From Micavibrio sp. (GTDB lineage Bacteria > Pseudomonadota > Alphaproteobacteria > Micavibrionales > Micavibrionaceae), in the NCBI GenBank assembly GCA_021604545.1, contig BQJE01000001.1, forward strand, positions 541,444 to 605,443: a stretch of 64,000 bases of DNA, read 5' to 3'. Under the pieces are notes generated by a model. It ran no database searches. It was not told where the DNA came from and saw nothing but the letters and a program-made list of their open reading frames with translations. Made by a program: the position numbers and the translations under genes. Shown here piece by piece: positions 55,098 through 64,000 of the stretch. Every line of letters starts with the position of its first letter. The first letter of the stretch is position 1.

Positions 55098-57248
55098 TTA
55101 ATCTGCCACCCACGGTCTATTGCCGCGCAATTCATCGGCATTTTTAACAGTAATACCCTTTTGCCCTAACCAAATCGCGTGGCTGCCGTCACGCCAGGTA
55201 TCAAATTTATCGATGATAATATCGGCGTTGCATTCTCGATCTTTAACCGGGTCGGAAGAAATCAAAACGTCTGCCCATGTGCAATCTTCCGGGTAGCTCA
55301 GCGGATGATGTGAAAAGGCAATTTTAGCGCCTTTCATCTCAAGATAACAGCCCAGTTCACCGCACATTAAACCCTGCGGTCCTTTTCCTTCTTTAAACTT
55401 CCCCTCGCTTGGCCATCTGCGTGCTTCGCCTTCGGGCACAGCCAACATCCGCTCCCATGTCTCCAAAACAAAGCGGTCCTTGTTGCGCGCCGAGGCGTAT
55501 AAAGTCCCCTTTTTCTCGCTAAAAGCATATAATTTATTACTTGAAGAAACCAATATATCTGGTTGTTTATAAAGTAAAATTAGCAATACACTAATCATAA
55601 ATAACGGCACGGCAACGATTTTCAACCGCCCGCGCCACAAGATCAAAACAAGGCCGCTAAACACCACAAACAGCAATGCCACTGGCGGCCAGGCTGTGAT
55701 GTGCAGCGTCGCCCCCGGCAAACTCGATACATAATGCGCAATTTCGAGCACGCCGGTAATTCCCCAATCCATCACGGCCAACGGCAAAGATTCCAACCCA
55801 AGCGGCATCAGCAACAAGGAAAGCACCGCAAACGGCATAATCAAAAAAGCCATAATCGGCACGGCCACAAGATTTCCAAGCAACCCGTATAGCTCAAAGC
55901 GCTGGAAATGAAACATCGCAAAAGGCGCGGTTGCCAACCCGGCGATTATACTGGTCATACACACGCCCAGAAAATACAGCGCCAGTTTTCTTTGCCAGTT
56001 CGCGCCGCGATACCAGAGCGACAGATGCGGCCGCATGCGTTCATAAAATGCAATCAGACAGGCAACCGCCGCGAACGACATATGAAACCCTGCCCCCGTC
56101 AGGCTCTCGGGCGCAAACAGCAAGACCACCAACGCGGCAAACGCCACCAGCCGCAGCGAAAACGGCCAGCGATCCATGATAATCGCCAGAAAGACAACGC
56201 CGATCATCAGTACCGCGCGCTGGGTTGTGACCGGCATTCCAACCAGCATCATGTAAGTTGCCGCGCCGCAAAACGCGACCACAGCGGCGTATTTCTTAAT
56301 CGGATGACGCAGGGCAAAGCCGGGGAAACTCGCCATCAACAGCCGTACAAAAAAGAAGATGACCCCAGAAGCCAGCCCGACATGAAGCCCCGAAATCGCC
56401 AGCATATGCGCCAGTCCAGAGCCACGAAACGCCTCCTGATCTTCCTCAGTGATAGCTTTGCGCTTACCGACAATCAGCGCTTGCGCGACGGCAGAAGACT
56501 TTGGATTGTCCAAATGTTTTTGAAGTCGGGTAACAATCTTTTGACGCGTGCGCTCCATCGCCGCCGCGCCAAAGTTCTGACCTTCGTCTTCGATAACCTC
56601 CGGCTGATAATAAATAAATCCAACCGCACCAATACCCAAAAAATACGAATAGCGTTGAAAATCAAAGGCACCCGGCGCGACGGGTGGTGATGGTGGATTA
56701 AGAAGCCCCAGAACTTTCACCCGCTGGCCCGGCAAGACACCTTCATCCTTGCGCAAACGTAACCGCACATAGCGCGGCGTTTGATCCGGCTCCAGCCGCT
56801 CGACCTCCAAATGCGAAAGCATAATACGGCTGCCCTGCCCTTCGCCCATATCTTCGATGCTGTGAACCGTGCCCACAATATCAACCGGTCCCAGTTTTTT
56901 TACCAACATCGGCGTATGAACAATCGAAGTCCGTATTGTCGCCGCCGAAAAACCCGTACTCATCAAGAATACAGCCATCACCCCCAACCACAAGGCTTTA
57001 CGGTTTTGGCGCTCAGGCCAAAGAAAAAATAGTAACCCCACAGAAATCGCTACGCACACAAGCCCCAATGCCAGCGGCGGCTCTGTCCCCAGAGAGAAAT
57101 AAAACCCAATACCAATCGCCATAAACACCGGCGACCATAGGAACAAATGGTCCTGTTGCAGGGCACATTCAGCATAAAAAGCCTCTTTCATCCGCCTAAA
57201 AACAGGCGGCAGCACGAATTCGGCGCTTTTCTTTACTATTGCAGTCAT
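55098..57248 (-). CDS. comEC: ComEC/Rec2-family DNA-uptake channel protein
   Basis: 716 residues. An N-terminal DUF4131-like region with membrane helices and an OB-like domain (VDIVGTVHSIEDMGEG, GQRVKVLGLLNPPSPP) is followed by the Competence channel domain with many helices (GLAHMLAISGLHVGLASGVIFFFVRLL, VGMPVTTQRAVLMIG, SLTGAGFHMSFAAVACLIAFYERM). The C-terminal 150 residues lack the HxHxDH metal site of the metallo-beta-lactamase domain seen in Bacillus ComEC, as in other alphaproteobacteria. The ATG at 57248 has AAGGGA before it; the longer frame would run into gltX. Divergent from gltX by 50 bp. Confidence 0.9.
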   Translation of the reverse strand: MTAIVKKSAEFVLPPVFRRMKEAFYAECALQQDHLFLWSPVFMAIGIGFYFSLGTEPPLALGLVCVAISVGLLFFLWPERQNRKALWLGVMAVFLMSTGFSAATIRTSIVHTPMLVKKLGPVDIVGTVHSIEDMGEGQGSRIMLSHLEVERLEPDQTPRYVRLRLRKDEGVLPGQRVKVLGLLNPPSPPVAPGAFDFQRYSYFLGIGAVGFIYYQPEVIEDEGQNFGAAAMERTRQKIVTRLQKHLDNPKSSAVAQALIVGKRKAITEEDQEAFRGSGLAHMLAISGLHVGLASGVIFFFVRLLMASFPGFALRHPIKKYAAVVAFCGAATYMMLVGMPVTTQRAVLMIGVVFLAIIMDRWPFSLRLVAFAALVVLLFAPESLTGAGFHMSFAAVACLIAFYERMRPHLSLWYRGANWQRKLALYFLGVCMTSIIAGLATAPFAMFHFQRFELYGLLGNLVAVPIMAFLIMPFAVLSLLLMPLGLESLPLAVMDWGITGVLEIAHYVSSLPGATLHITAWPPVALLFVVFSGLVLILWRGRLKIVAVPLFMISVLLILLYKQPDILVSSSNKLYAFSEKKGTLYASARNKDRFVLETWERMLAVPEGEARRWPSEGKFKEGKGPQGLMCGELGCYLEMKGAKIAFSHHPLSYPEDCTWADVLISSDPVKDRECNADIIIDKFDTWRDGSHAIWLGQKGITVKNADELRGNRPWVAD

Positions 57249-57298
57249 GGTATCCCTTTGATTGGCCAATAATAAACCATAAGTCAGGACCCTAAACA

Positions 57299-58723
57299 AT
57301 GAGCATCGTCACCCGCTTTCCGCCCTCGCCGACCGGTTTTATGCATATCGGTAATGCCCGCACAGCCCTATTTAACTGGCTGTTTGCGAAAGCCAATGGC
57401 GGCAAGTTCGTGGTGCGGATCGAAGATACCGACCGCAAACGCCATTCCGAGGAAGCGGTTGAGGCAATTATTCGTGGCCTCGAATGGCTGGAACTGGATT
57501 GGGATGGCGAGATTACCTCGCAATATTCCAGGCTGGAGCGCCATGCAGAAGTGGCCCATCAACTGGTGAAGGACGGCAATGCCTATTACTGCTATTGCAG
57601 CCCCGAAGAGCTGGACGAAATGCGCACCAAAGCAAAGACGGAAGGCAAAGCGACATTTTATGATCGGCGCTGGCGCGATAAAGACCCATCAGATGCCCCA
57701 AAAGATATCAAACCTGTTGTACGGATCAAAGCGCCGCTGGATGGCGCATCAACAATTAAAGATAACGTACAGGGCAAAGTGACGGTTAACCATGACCAGC
57801 TCGATGATTTTATTATCCTGCGGAGCGATGGCAGCCCGACCTATATGCTGTCCGTCGTCGTTGACGATCATGACATGGAGATCACGCATATCATTCGCGG
57901 CGATGATCATTTGAACAATGCCTTTCGCCAGAAAATTATTTTTGATGCCATGGAGTGGAATGTGCCGGAATTTGCCCATTGCCCGCTGATCCACGGCCCG
58001 GACGGGGCAAAATTCTCCAAACGTCACGGTGCGACAAGCGTTGAAGAATACCGTGACATGGGCTATTTGCCCGAAGCGATGCGGAATTATCTGCTTCGTT
58101 TGGGCTGGGGGCATGGCGATGATGAAATTATTTCAACGGAGCAAGCCATTGAATGGTTTAACCTGGAAGGTATCGGCAAGGCAGCAGCGAAATTTGATTT
58201 TGCCAAGCTCAAAAGTCTGAACGCGCACTATATCCAGCAAGCCGATAACGCGCGGTTGATTGAACTGGCCAAACCGTTTTTTGATGCTGAAATTAATGGC
58301 GTGGCACAGGAACGACTAATGCAGGGCGCGGATGAGCTCAAGGAACGCGCTAAAACACTGATCCAATTTGCAGAAGAAGGTGCGTTTTACGCCAAAGAAA
58401 TTCCGTTCGAGTACGACGAAAAAGCACAAAAGATGCTGGAGGATGCGGCGGATGTTCTTCCGGCGCTTAAAACTGCGCTCGAAGGTTTGAACGATTTCAC
58501 CGCCGATAGCATTCAGGAGACCTGTAAGAAAATTGCTGATGATCTCAAAGAAGGCAAACTCGGCAAAGTCGCGATGCCCCTACGCGCTGCTGTCACTGGC
58601 ACAACCGTTTCACCGTCGATCTTCCACGCCTGTGCCATTTTGGGCAAAGATGAAATGTGCGCCAGAATTCAAGCTGCACTGAACCATATGGCAAAGGACC
58701 ACACCATCGCAGCCTCCAATTAG
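57299..58723 (+). CDS. gltX: Glutamyl-tRNA synthetase
   Basis: 474 residues. Class I signatures: HIGN (16-19, in PTGFMHIGNARTALFNW) and KFSKRHG near residue 238 as the KMSKS variant, with RIEDTDRKRHSEEAVEAI. The helical anticodon-binding C-terminus ends in the RAAVTGTTVSPSIFHA motif. Many alphaproteobacteria have two such enzymes, one charging tRNA-Gln for later amidation; which role this copy plays cannot be judged by eye. Upstream of gltA with 102 bp between. Confidence 0.95.
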   Translation: MSIVTRFPPSPTGFMHIGNARTALFNWLFAKANGGKFVVRIEDTDRKRHSEEAVEAIIRGLEWLELDWDGEITSQYSRLERHAEVAHQLVKDGNAYYCYCSPEELDEMRTKAKTEGKATFYDRRWRDKDPSDAPKDIKPVVRIKAPLDGASTIKDNVQGKVTVNHDQLDDFIILRSDGSPTYMLSVVVDDHDMEITHIIRGDDHLNNAFRQKIIFDAMEWNVPEFAHCPLIHGPDGAKFSKRHGATSVEEYRDMGYLPEAMRNYLLRLGWGHGDDEIISTEQAIEWFNLEGIGKAAAKFDFAKLKSLNAHYIQQADNARLIELAKPFFDAEINGVAQERLMQGADELKERAKTLIQFAEEGAFYAKEIPFEYDEKAQKMLEDAADVLPALKTALEGLNDFTADSIQETCKKIADDLKEGKLGKVAMPLRAAVTGTTVSPSIFHACAILGKDEMCARIQAALNHMAKDHTIAASN

Positions 58724-58733
58724 GCCCCCTTAA

Positions 58734-58762
58734 TTGATCTTTAACCGGTTTCGTACTATCCT
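58734..58762 (+). promoter_or_regulatory. Candidate gltA promoter
   Basis: TTGATC (58734-58739), 17-base spacer, TATCCT (58757-58762), in the 102-bp gap between gltX and gltA and about 63 bases before the ATG. Each box has good but not perfect sigma-70 similarity. Confidence 0.5.
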
Positions 58763-58825
58763 TTAGCGTAGAATTCTCGCGTACCCTCGCGCCCTTTCCT
58801 TTTATTCGCTAATGGAGCCCTATTC

Positions 58826-60142
58826 ATGGCCAAACAAAAACCCGCCGCCGCCGAAAAGACCTTTACCCTTACCAATGATGAAACCGGGGACAGCGTCAAG
58901 CTTCCTGTTCTGGAGGGCACATGCGGTCCACCAGTGATTGACGTGCGCAAATTATACGCCGAGACCGGCCACTTCACCTTTGACCCAAGCTTTACCGCGA
59001 CGGGCAGTTGTAAATCTCGCCTCACCTATATCGATGGTGAAGAAGGCGTTTTGATGCACCGGGGCTACACGATTGAGGAACTCACGGAAAAAAGCAGCTT
59101 TCTTGAAGTTTCCTATCTTCTTCTTTACGGCGATCTACCCAACAAAGATGAAAAAGAAAAATTCGAACATTCCATCACCACCCACACCATGGTGCATGAA
59201 CAGATCAACTATTTCTATCGAGGTTTCCGCCGTGATGCGCACCCAATGGCGATCATGTGCGGTATCGTTGGTGGCCTGTCGGCGTTTTATCATGACTCGC
59301 TGGATATCTGGGACCCACAGCAGCGCGAGCTTTCTGCGCATCGCCTGATTGCCAAAATCCCGACATTGGCTGCGATGACTTATAAATATTCAATCGGTCA
59401 GCCTTTCATGTATCCGCGCAATGATCTTAATTTTGCCGAGAACTTTCTTTATATGTGCTTTGCCCTGCCGGCGGAGCCGTACAAAGTTAATCCGGTACTG
59501 GCCAGCGCCATGGATAAAATCTTTATCCTTCATGCTGACCATGAACAAAACGCATCAACTTCAACCGTACGCCTTGCTGGCTCATCGCAAGCCAACCCGT
59601 TTGCCTGTATTGCTTCTGGTATTGCTTCGCTCTGGGGCCCAAGCCATGGCGGTGCCAACCAGGCGGTGCTAGAAATGCTCGATGAGATTGGTACCAAAGA
59701 AAATATCCCGGAATTTATCAAACGCGCCAAAGACAAAGACGATCCGTTCCGCCTGATGGGTTTTGGTCATCGTGTTTATAAAAACCGCGACCCACGCGCC
59801 GAAGTGCTTAAAAGCGCCGCCGATGAAGTCCTGGCCGATCTTGGTGTAAACGACCCAATGCTGGAAATCGCCATGGAGCTGGAGAGAATTGCGCTGGAAG
59901 ACGAATATTTTGTTCAGCGCAAGCTTTTTCCCAATGTTGATTTTTATTCGGGCATTATTCTGCGCGCGATGGGCTTTCCAACCTCGATGTTTACGGTCCT
60001 TTTTGCCCTCGCCCGGACGGTAGGCTGGATTTCACAGTGGAAAGAAATGATTGAAGAGCCGAGCTTGCGGATTGGACGGCCTCGGCAACTTTATACTGGC
60101 CCGGCTGAGCGGCCTTATGTTCCGATTGAGAAGCGGAAGTAG
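58826..60142 (+). CDS. gltA: Citrate synthase
   Basis: First step of the TCA cycle. 438 residues of the type II (hexameric, NADH-sensitive) kind: the N-terminal domain ([20 protein letters not shown]), [21 protein letters not shown]-like segment, the active histidines in [11 protein letters not shown] and [14 protein letters not shown], and the aspartate in [10 protein letters not shown]. Its 3' end overlaps the opposite lpxB reading frame by 152 bases. Position after lpxB, tail to tail, is the usual alphaproteobacterial arrangement. Confidence 0.97.
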   Translation: MAKQKPAAAEKTFTLTNDETGDSVKLPVLEGTCGPPVIDVRKLYAETGHFTFDPSFTATGSCKSRLTYIDGEEGVLMHRGYTIEELTEKSSFLEVSYLLLYGDLPNKDEKEKFEHSITTHTMVHEQINYFYRGFRRDAHPMAIMCGIVGGLSAFYHDSLDIWDPQQRELSAHRLIAKIPTLAAMTYKYSIGQPFMYPRNDLNFAENFLYMCFALPAEPYKVNPVLASAMDKIFILHADHEQNASTSTVRLAGSSQANPFACIASGIASLWGPSHGGANQAVLEMLDEIGTKENIPEFIKRAKDKDDPFRLMGFGHRVYKNRDPRAEVLKSAADEVLADLGVNDPMLEIAMELERIALEDEYFVQRKLFPNVDFYSGIILRAMGFPTSMFTVLFALARTVGWISQWKEMIEEPSLRIGRPRQLYTGPAERPYVPIEKRK

Positions 60143-61409
60143 GAGCTGTTGGAGCAGCAGAAGGTTTGGTTTTACCTTTAGCCTTGGACTTGGCTTTAGG
60201 CTTGGGCTCAACTTCCGCAACCGGCAGATTTTTTGGTATTCCACTGGCTATCGGGTTTCCCTGCACCACATCAATAATAAAGCGCGCAGCTATACTAGAC
60301 GAGCCTTCTTCGCTCCCATTATCTAGCAATTCACGCACTTTTTTAAATGCCTCTTCTTGCTCACTCGCTGCGCCCGGATCTTTCATAATTTTTAAAGCTG
60401 CTTCTGCAATTTTTTCAGGTTTACATTTGTATTGTAAGAATTCGGGAACAACGGTTTTTTTAAGGATAATGTTAGCAAGATGTGCGTGCCTGACCTTAAC
60501 CACAAATTTTGCCAGCTCCCAGTTAACGGGGTGCATTTTATAAACGATCACATGCGGCATACCTTTATAAGCGAGCTCAAGCGCCACCGTACCTGAAACT
60601 GCTAGAGTCATATCGCAGGCATCAATGGCGTTTCTTTTAAGCTCGGGCTTGCTGACAACGTAAGTAGGGAAATCAAATCCCTTTAATATCTGGTAAATAT
60701 GATATTCGAGATGAGGCAAAGTGGGAACGACAACATGAACGTCTTTATATTCTTCGCGTATATACAAAAGTGTTTCTTTCAAAATATCACTTAACATTTT
60801 GAATTCTCGTTCACGACTACCAAAAAATACGCCTACAACTTTAGCATCATCAGGTATGCCGCTGGCTGCCCGGAATATCTTTCCATCCCCTGAGTCTACA
60901 TCCTCTTCAACCAAAGGATGACCAGCAAAAACTGTCTTTAGCTTATGCTTTTCAAAGTATTCGGGCTCAAAAGGAAACAAACACACCAAACCGTCAAGAT
61001 ATTGCGCTACTTTTTTTGCCCGACCTGGCCGCCACGCCCATACTGTTGGGGCCACATAATGCACAATTTTTGCTTTGGTTTTACCGCGCTTTTTTAACGC
61101 CCTACCAACAAAAAAATTGAATTCCTGAAAATCAATTGTAACCACAACGTCAGGGTCACGCTTTTCAATTTCTTCGATGGTTGCCTTGTAAATTTTATAG
61201 AGCTTTGGCAATTTAGGGATCACTTCAAAAAACCCCATAACAGAAAGCTGGCTCATTGGAAGAAGGGCCTCCATGCCTGATTCTTCCATTAACTCTCCAC
61301 CAATTCCACAAAACTCGGTTGGCTCAAGCGACTTTTCACGCAATGCATTTATAAGCTTGGCGCCTATTGAGTCCCCTGATGCTTCTCCGGCTATTAGAAA
61401 TATCTTCAT
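59991..61409 (-). CDS. lpxB: Lipid A disaccharide synthase with a long C-terminal tail
   Basis: Joins UDP-diacylglucosamine with lipid X to form the lipid A disaccharide at the inner membrane. 472 residues; the GT-B core ([95 protein letters not shown]) ends near residue 385, where the family normally stops. The remaining about 88 residues are Lys/Ala/Pro/Ser-rich ([19 protein letters not shown]) and their last 50 are encoded antisense to the gltA 3' end. The tail may result from loss of the original stop codon. lpxI is 2 bp upstream. Confidence 0.92.
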   Translation of the reverse strand: MKIFLIAGEASGDSIGAKLINALREKSLEPTEFCGIGGELMEESGMEALLPMSQLSVMGFFEVIPKLPKLYKIYKATIEEIEKRDPDVVVTIDFQEFNFFVGRALKKRGKTKAKIVHYVAPTVWAWRPGRAKKVAQYLDGLVCLFPFEPEYFEKHKLKTVFAGHPLVEEDVDSGDGKIFRAASGIPDDAKVVGVFFGSREREFKMLSDILKETLLYIREEYKDVHVVVPTLPHLEYHIYQILKGFDFPTYVVSKPELKRNAIDACDMTLAVSGTVALELAYKGMPHVIVYKMHPVNWELAKFVVKVRHAHLANIILKKTVVPEFLQYKCKPEKIAEAALKIMKDPGAASEQEEAFKKVRELLDNGSEEGSSSIAARFIIDVVQGNPIASGIPKNLPVAEVEPKPKAKSKAKGKTKPSAAPTAPTSASQSEHKAAQPGQYKVAEAVQSASSALQSFLSTVKSSLPSGRGQKGP

Positions 61410-61411
61410 GG

Positions 61412-62284
61412 TTACTCTGTTTTCGTAACGTGTTTGCCGACATCAACGCCGATAACAAACATTTTATTACGATCCGCTATTTCTGCAACCTTTTGCGGGT
61501 CAATCAGCAAAGAATCCCCTGCATGAATGGCAATTCCGGCCAGACCGGCCTTTGCGACATTATTAATTGTATCGGGCCCTATCGTCGGCAAATCAAAATC
61601 CCGGTCCTGTTGTGGTTTGCACGTCTTTACCAAAACACCGCCGGGGGCCTTTCGTTTCAGAGCACCGCAGCGACGTATTAGCTCATCTGTTCCTTCGACA
61701 GCTTCAACGCCCAGCACAACGCCACCCTGCACAATTACCGACTGCCCAACATCAAGCGCGCCAATCTTTTGGGAAACCTCCATTCCTCTCTCAATATCAA
61801 CCCAATCTGCCTTGGTGGGTTTATGCCTACCTAACACTCCTTCTTGCATCAACAAATCATTTATAAATTCATGAACCCCGTGCAACGTAAAACCATGCTT
61901 TTCAAGATCCGCTCGAATAGCAGATAGCATATCGCTATCACCCAGCGCCCGCATACCAAGACGCATGATAAAACCAGCGGTAAAAAGGTCAGGGCGCAAT
62001 TCACTAAAATGCGGCCTGCGCATTGCCCCGATGAGAACAAGATCTTTAATATTATGAGCACGAAGCGTTTTAATGATGCTCCCGGCGCCGCTCATGCGCC
62101 CAATCATATGGGCGCGGCCCTGCACAACATTCATATCGGTATGGCCTTCAAAGGCAACAATAAAAGGCTCTACCCCAAGAGATTCACAGGCTTGCGCCAA
62201 ACGCTCCGGCAACACGCCACCGCCGGCAACAATCCCTAAAATGGGGATCTCCTGATTTAGGCTGCTTTTTTCCTGGGCTGGCAT
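61412..62284 (-). CDS. lpxI: UDP-2,3-diacylglucosamine pyrophosphatase LpxI
   Basis: Hydrolyses UDP-diacylglucosamine to lipid X and UMP; the alphaproteobacterial replacement for LpxH. 290 residues with LGIVAGGGVLPERLAQACESLG, IGRMSGAGSIIKTLRAHNIKDLVLIGAM, GFTLHGVHEF and the C-terminal GPDTINNVAKAGLAGIAIHAGDSLLID. Start overlaps the lpxA end by 28 bases. Lies in the conserved lpxD-fabZ-lpxA-lpxI-lpxB operon. Confidence 0.95.
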   Translation of the reverse strand: MPAQEKSSLNQEIPILGIVAGGGVLPERLAQACESLGVEPFIVAFEGHTDMNVVQGRAHMIGRMSGAGSIIKTLRAHNIKDLVLIGAMRRPHFSELRPDLFTAGFIMRLGMRALGDSDMLSAIRADLEKHGFTLHGVHEFINDLLMQEGVLGRHKPTKADWVDIERGMEVSQKIGALDVGQSVIVQGGVVLGVEAVEGTDELIRRCGALKRKAPGGVLVKTCKPQQDRDFDLPTIGPDTINNVAKAGLAGIAIHAGDSLLIDPQKVAEIADRNKMFVIGVDVGKHVTKTE

Positions 62285-63060
62285 AGTCCGAACTTATTTT
62301 CCTCATCGGCAAAGCGAATGATTTCCATGATGGCCGGATCGTCGGCATATTCACTGGAGACAGCTTCAAGGCGTTGGCTAAAATTACCATCCGCACTGTC
62401 AAAAAGCTGATTAAAAGCTTTCTGAAGCTTTCTGATTTGTTCCTTGCTGAAATTGGCGCGCTCGAGCCCTACCAGATTAAGCCCCGACAAATAGGCTTTC
62501 TCACCTTTTGCCCGGCCATAAGGGATAACATCATCGGCAATTCCACTGAGGCCGCCAATCACGGCAAAAGCACCAATCCGTACAAACTGATGTACTGCGG
62601 ATAAACCACCAAGCAAAGCGTGATCACCGACGCTCACATGCCCGCCCAAAGTTGCATTATTCGCCATGATAACATTATTGCCGAGGATACAATCATGCGC
62701 CACATGAGCGCCAACCATAAGCAAACAATTATCGCCAATGATTGTCTTCATCCCCCCGCTTTCTGTGCCTGGGTTGATCGTGACATGCTCACGGATTGTA
62801 TTATTCTTACCGATGATTAACTCTGACGGTTCACCCCTATATTTTAAATCCTGCGGCGCTGACCCAATAGATGCGAATGAATAGATGGTTGTGCCCTCAC
62901 CAATGGCCGTATGGCCGTCAATCACTACATGCGCCTTCAAAGTGACGTTGTCACCAAGCGATGCATGCGGGCCAACAACACAATATGGACCGATAGATAC
63001 ATCGCTGCCTAGCTGCGCGCCATCTTCAATAACGGCTGTTGGATGAATATTCTGACTCAT
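62257..63060 (-). CDS. lpxA: UDP-N-acetylglucosamine acyltransferase
   Basis: First step of lipid A synthesis, moving a hydroxyacyl chain from ACP to UDP-GlcNAc. 267 residues: left-handed beta-helix hexapeptide repeats (IHPTAVIEDGAQLGSDVSIGPYCVVGPHASLGDNV), the catalytic histidine in GAHVAHDCILGN, and the C-terminal helical domain (NLVGLERANFSKEQIRKLQKAFN). ATG 63060 removes an unconserved 12-residue extension. 76 bp after fabZ. Confidence 0.96.
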   Translation of the reverse strand: MSQNIHPTAVIEDGAQLGSDVSIGPYCVVGPHASLGDNVTLKAHVVIDGHTAIGEGTTIYSFASIGSAPQDLKYRGEPSELIIGKNNTIREHVTINPGTESGGMKTIIGDNCLLMVGAHVAHDCILGNNVIMANNATLGGHVSVGDHALLGGLSAVHQFVRIGAFAVIGGLSGIADDVIPYGRAKGEKAYLSGLNLVGLERANFSKEQIRKLQKAFNQLFDSADGNFSQRLEAVSSEYADDPAIMEIIRFADEENKFGLCQPRKKAA

Positions 63061-63136
63061 ACGATTTATTCTAGGGATTCTGCGGCTTTTGGACAAATCA
63101 CGGATTATTGCGAAACGTTACAAAGAAAAAACCTTC

Positions 63137-63598
63137 TTAGCCCTGATCATTCATAATCATGGCACTGAAATTGGCTTCTGCGCATAATTTATCACCGACC
63201 ATTGCCTTGCCTTCAAATTTCCAGACAGCGGCGCGGGATTGCTTTTTCTGTACATGGAGCTCAAGTTTATCACCGGGCACCACAGGCTTGCGAAAACGGG
63301 CATTATCAATCGACATAAAATAAACCACCTGGCCCTCCGCATCCTTGCCGAGCGCCCTGACCGCCAGTACAGCAGCTGTCTGCGCCATCGTTTCAACAAT
63401 AAGAACACCGGGCATCACCGGATAGTCAGGAAAATGCCCCTGAAAATACGGCTCATCGATGGTAAGATTTTTATAGCCGATCGCTGCTTGACCAGGCTCA
63501 ACCTCCTTAACGCTATCAACCAACAACATGGGATAGCGATGCGGGATCAGCTCCTTGATCCGGTCCAGGCCAATAATATTGTCGTTTTCTTCACTCAT
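63137..63598 (-). CDS. fabZ: 3-hydroxyacyl-ACP dehydratase FabZ
   Basis: Dehydrates hydroxyacyl-ACP in fatty acid elongation. 153-residue hot-dog fold: IKELIPHRYPMLLVDSV, YFQGHFPDYPVMPGVLIVETMAQ with catalytic histidine and glutamate, and KFEGKAMVGDKLCAEANFSAMI. Placed between lpxD and lpxA, where it competes with the lipid A branch for hydroxyacyl-ACP. Confidence 0.97.
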   Translation of the reverse strand: MSEENDNIIGLDRIKELIPHRYPMLLVDSVKEVEPGQAAIGYKNLTIDEPYFQGHFPDYPVMPGVLIVETMAQTAAVLAVRALGKDAEGQVVYFMSIDNARFRKPVVPGDKLELHVQKKQSRAAVWKFEGKAMVGDKLCAEANFSAMIMNDQG

Positions 63599-63630
63599 TG
63601 AATTCTCAATTCCCTGTCAGCAGCCGCATT

Positions 63631-64000
63631 CTATGATGCTTTTTTCTTATCAACAAGCTTGCCAAGAGCAATAATCTGGCGAATGACCTGTTTGCTGGGC
63701 ATAGCGGGGGTTCCGGCCTGCTCCTCCCCCGGCGGTACATCGCGCATCACGCCAGCCTGCGCCGAAATCTTGGCCCCCTGACCCACACGCAAATGCCCGG
63801 CCACGCCCGATTGGCCACCAAGAGCGACAAAATCCTCGATCACGGCACTGCCTGAAATTCCGACCTGGGATACAATCACACAGCCCATACCAATTTGGGC
63901 GTTATGACCAATTTGCACTAGATTGTCAATCCAGGTTCCCGCACCAATCACAGTATCAGGACCAGAGCCACGATCTATACAGGTGTTGGCTCCGATTTCG
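63631..64000 (-). CDS. lpxD: UDP-3-O-acyl-glucosamine N-acyltransferase, C-terminal part
   Basis: Adds the second hydroxyacyl chain in lipid A synthesis. The visible 122 residues are the end of the beta-helix and C-terminal tail: [37 protein letters not shown], then [45 protein letters not shown] and [12 protein letters not shown]. The reading frame is open through the window edge, so the start lies outside. It is the most upstream visible gene of the lpx operon. Confidence 0.95.
   Translation of the reverse strand, partial: EIGANTCIDRGSGPDTVIGAGTWIDNLVQIGHNAQIGMGCVIVSQVGISGSAVIEDFVALGGQSGVAGHLRVGQGAKISAQAGVMRDVPPGEEQAGTPAMPSKQVIRQIIALGKLVDKKKAS

Noticed and set aside
55908-56690. 260-residue forward open frame antisense to comEC
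   Set aside because: Arg/His/Gln-rich translation typical of antisense to a hydrophobic membrane protein gene; no ribosome site.

Overview
The window is a contiguous piece of an alphaproteobacterial chromosome. The evidence is gene content and order: fused ispDF followed by pgpA and cinA, ntrYX-trkA with hfq-hflX, an E1-beta subunit of pyruvate dehydrogenase that carries its own lipoyl domain, LpxI instead of LpxH, the run lpxD-fabZ-lpxA-lpxI-lpxB facing gltA, and an SOS box of the form GAAC-N7-GAAC in front of lexA. Base composition is moderate and AT-rich towards the left end. I cannot name the genus. There are no rRNA or tRNA genes, insertion sequences, phage genes or CRISPR arrays that I can see, and no stretch above 300 bases lacks a gene.

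1-18.3 kb is an accessory surface-glycan region. It opens with a cut-off GT4 glycosyltransferase, a methyltransferase and an MsbA/PglK-type ABC flippase (one leftward operon), then a lone methyltransferase. A pseudaminic acid set follows: pseI, a formyltransferase and pseG (leftward), and pseB and pseC (leftward, 14.3-16.5 kb). Between them lie a rightward operon (capsule-type transferase, Gfo/Idh-like protein, HemL-like aminotransferase, SpsF-like cytidylyltransferase, methyltransferase) and, in the pseBC operon, a second NeuB-family synthase plus another Gfo/Idh oxidoreductase. No PseH acetyltransferase and no classical PseF are visible. The formyltransferase and the SpsF-like protein are the natural substitutes. 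The second synthase and its partners do not map onto a pathway I can name and are the best candidate here for undescribed chemistry. cysH and a fourth methyltransferase close the region.

18.3-31.8 kb is housekeeping: mazG, hflX, hfq, a HAD phosphatase, murI, trkA, ntrX, ntrY (leftward); ispDF, pgpA, cinA (rightward); then a GT9 glycosyltransferase, a Coq10-like START protein and lipA (leftward).

31.8-39.5 kb is the pyruvate dehydrogenase locus, pdhA-pdhB-pdhC-lpdA with lipA downstream. It has picked up several unrelated small genes: a SUKH/SMI1-like gene between pdhA and pdhB, an opposite-strand orphan between pdhB and pdhC, a SLOG-type gene between pdhC and lpdA, and two orphans between lpdA and lipA. 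A 75-bp palindromic element sits in frame inside pdhB.

39.6-54.5 kb carries ftsB, a membrane-anchored YqgE/AlgH protein, eno, kdsA, pyrG, secG, tpiA (leftward), a PpiD-like folding factor and trpE (rightward), a YibQ-type deacetylase (leftward), and trpG-trpD-trpC and lexA (rightward). 54.5-64 kb carries an orphan gene, comEC (leftward), gltX, gltA (rightward), and the lipid A block lpxB-lpxI-lpxA-fabZ-lpxD (leftward), with lpxD running off the end.
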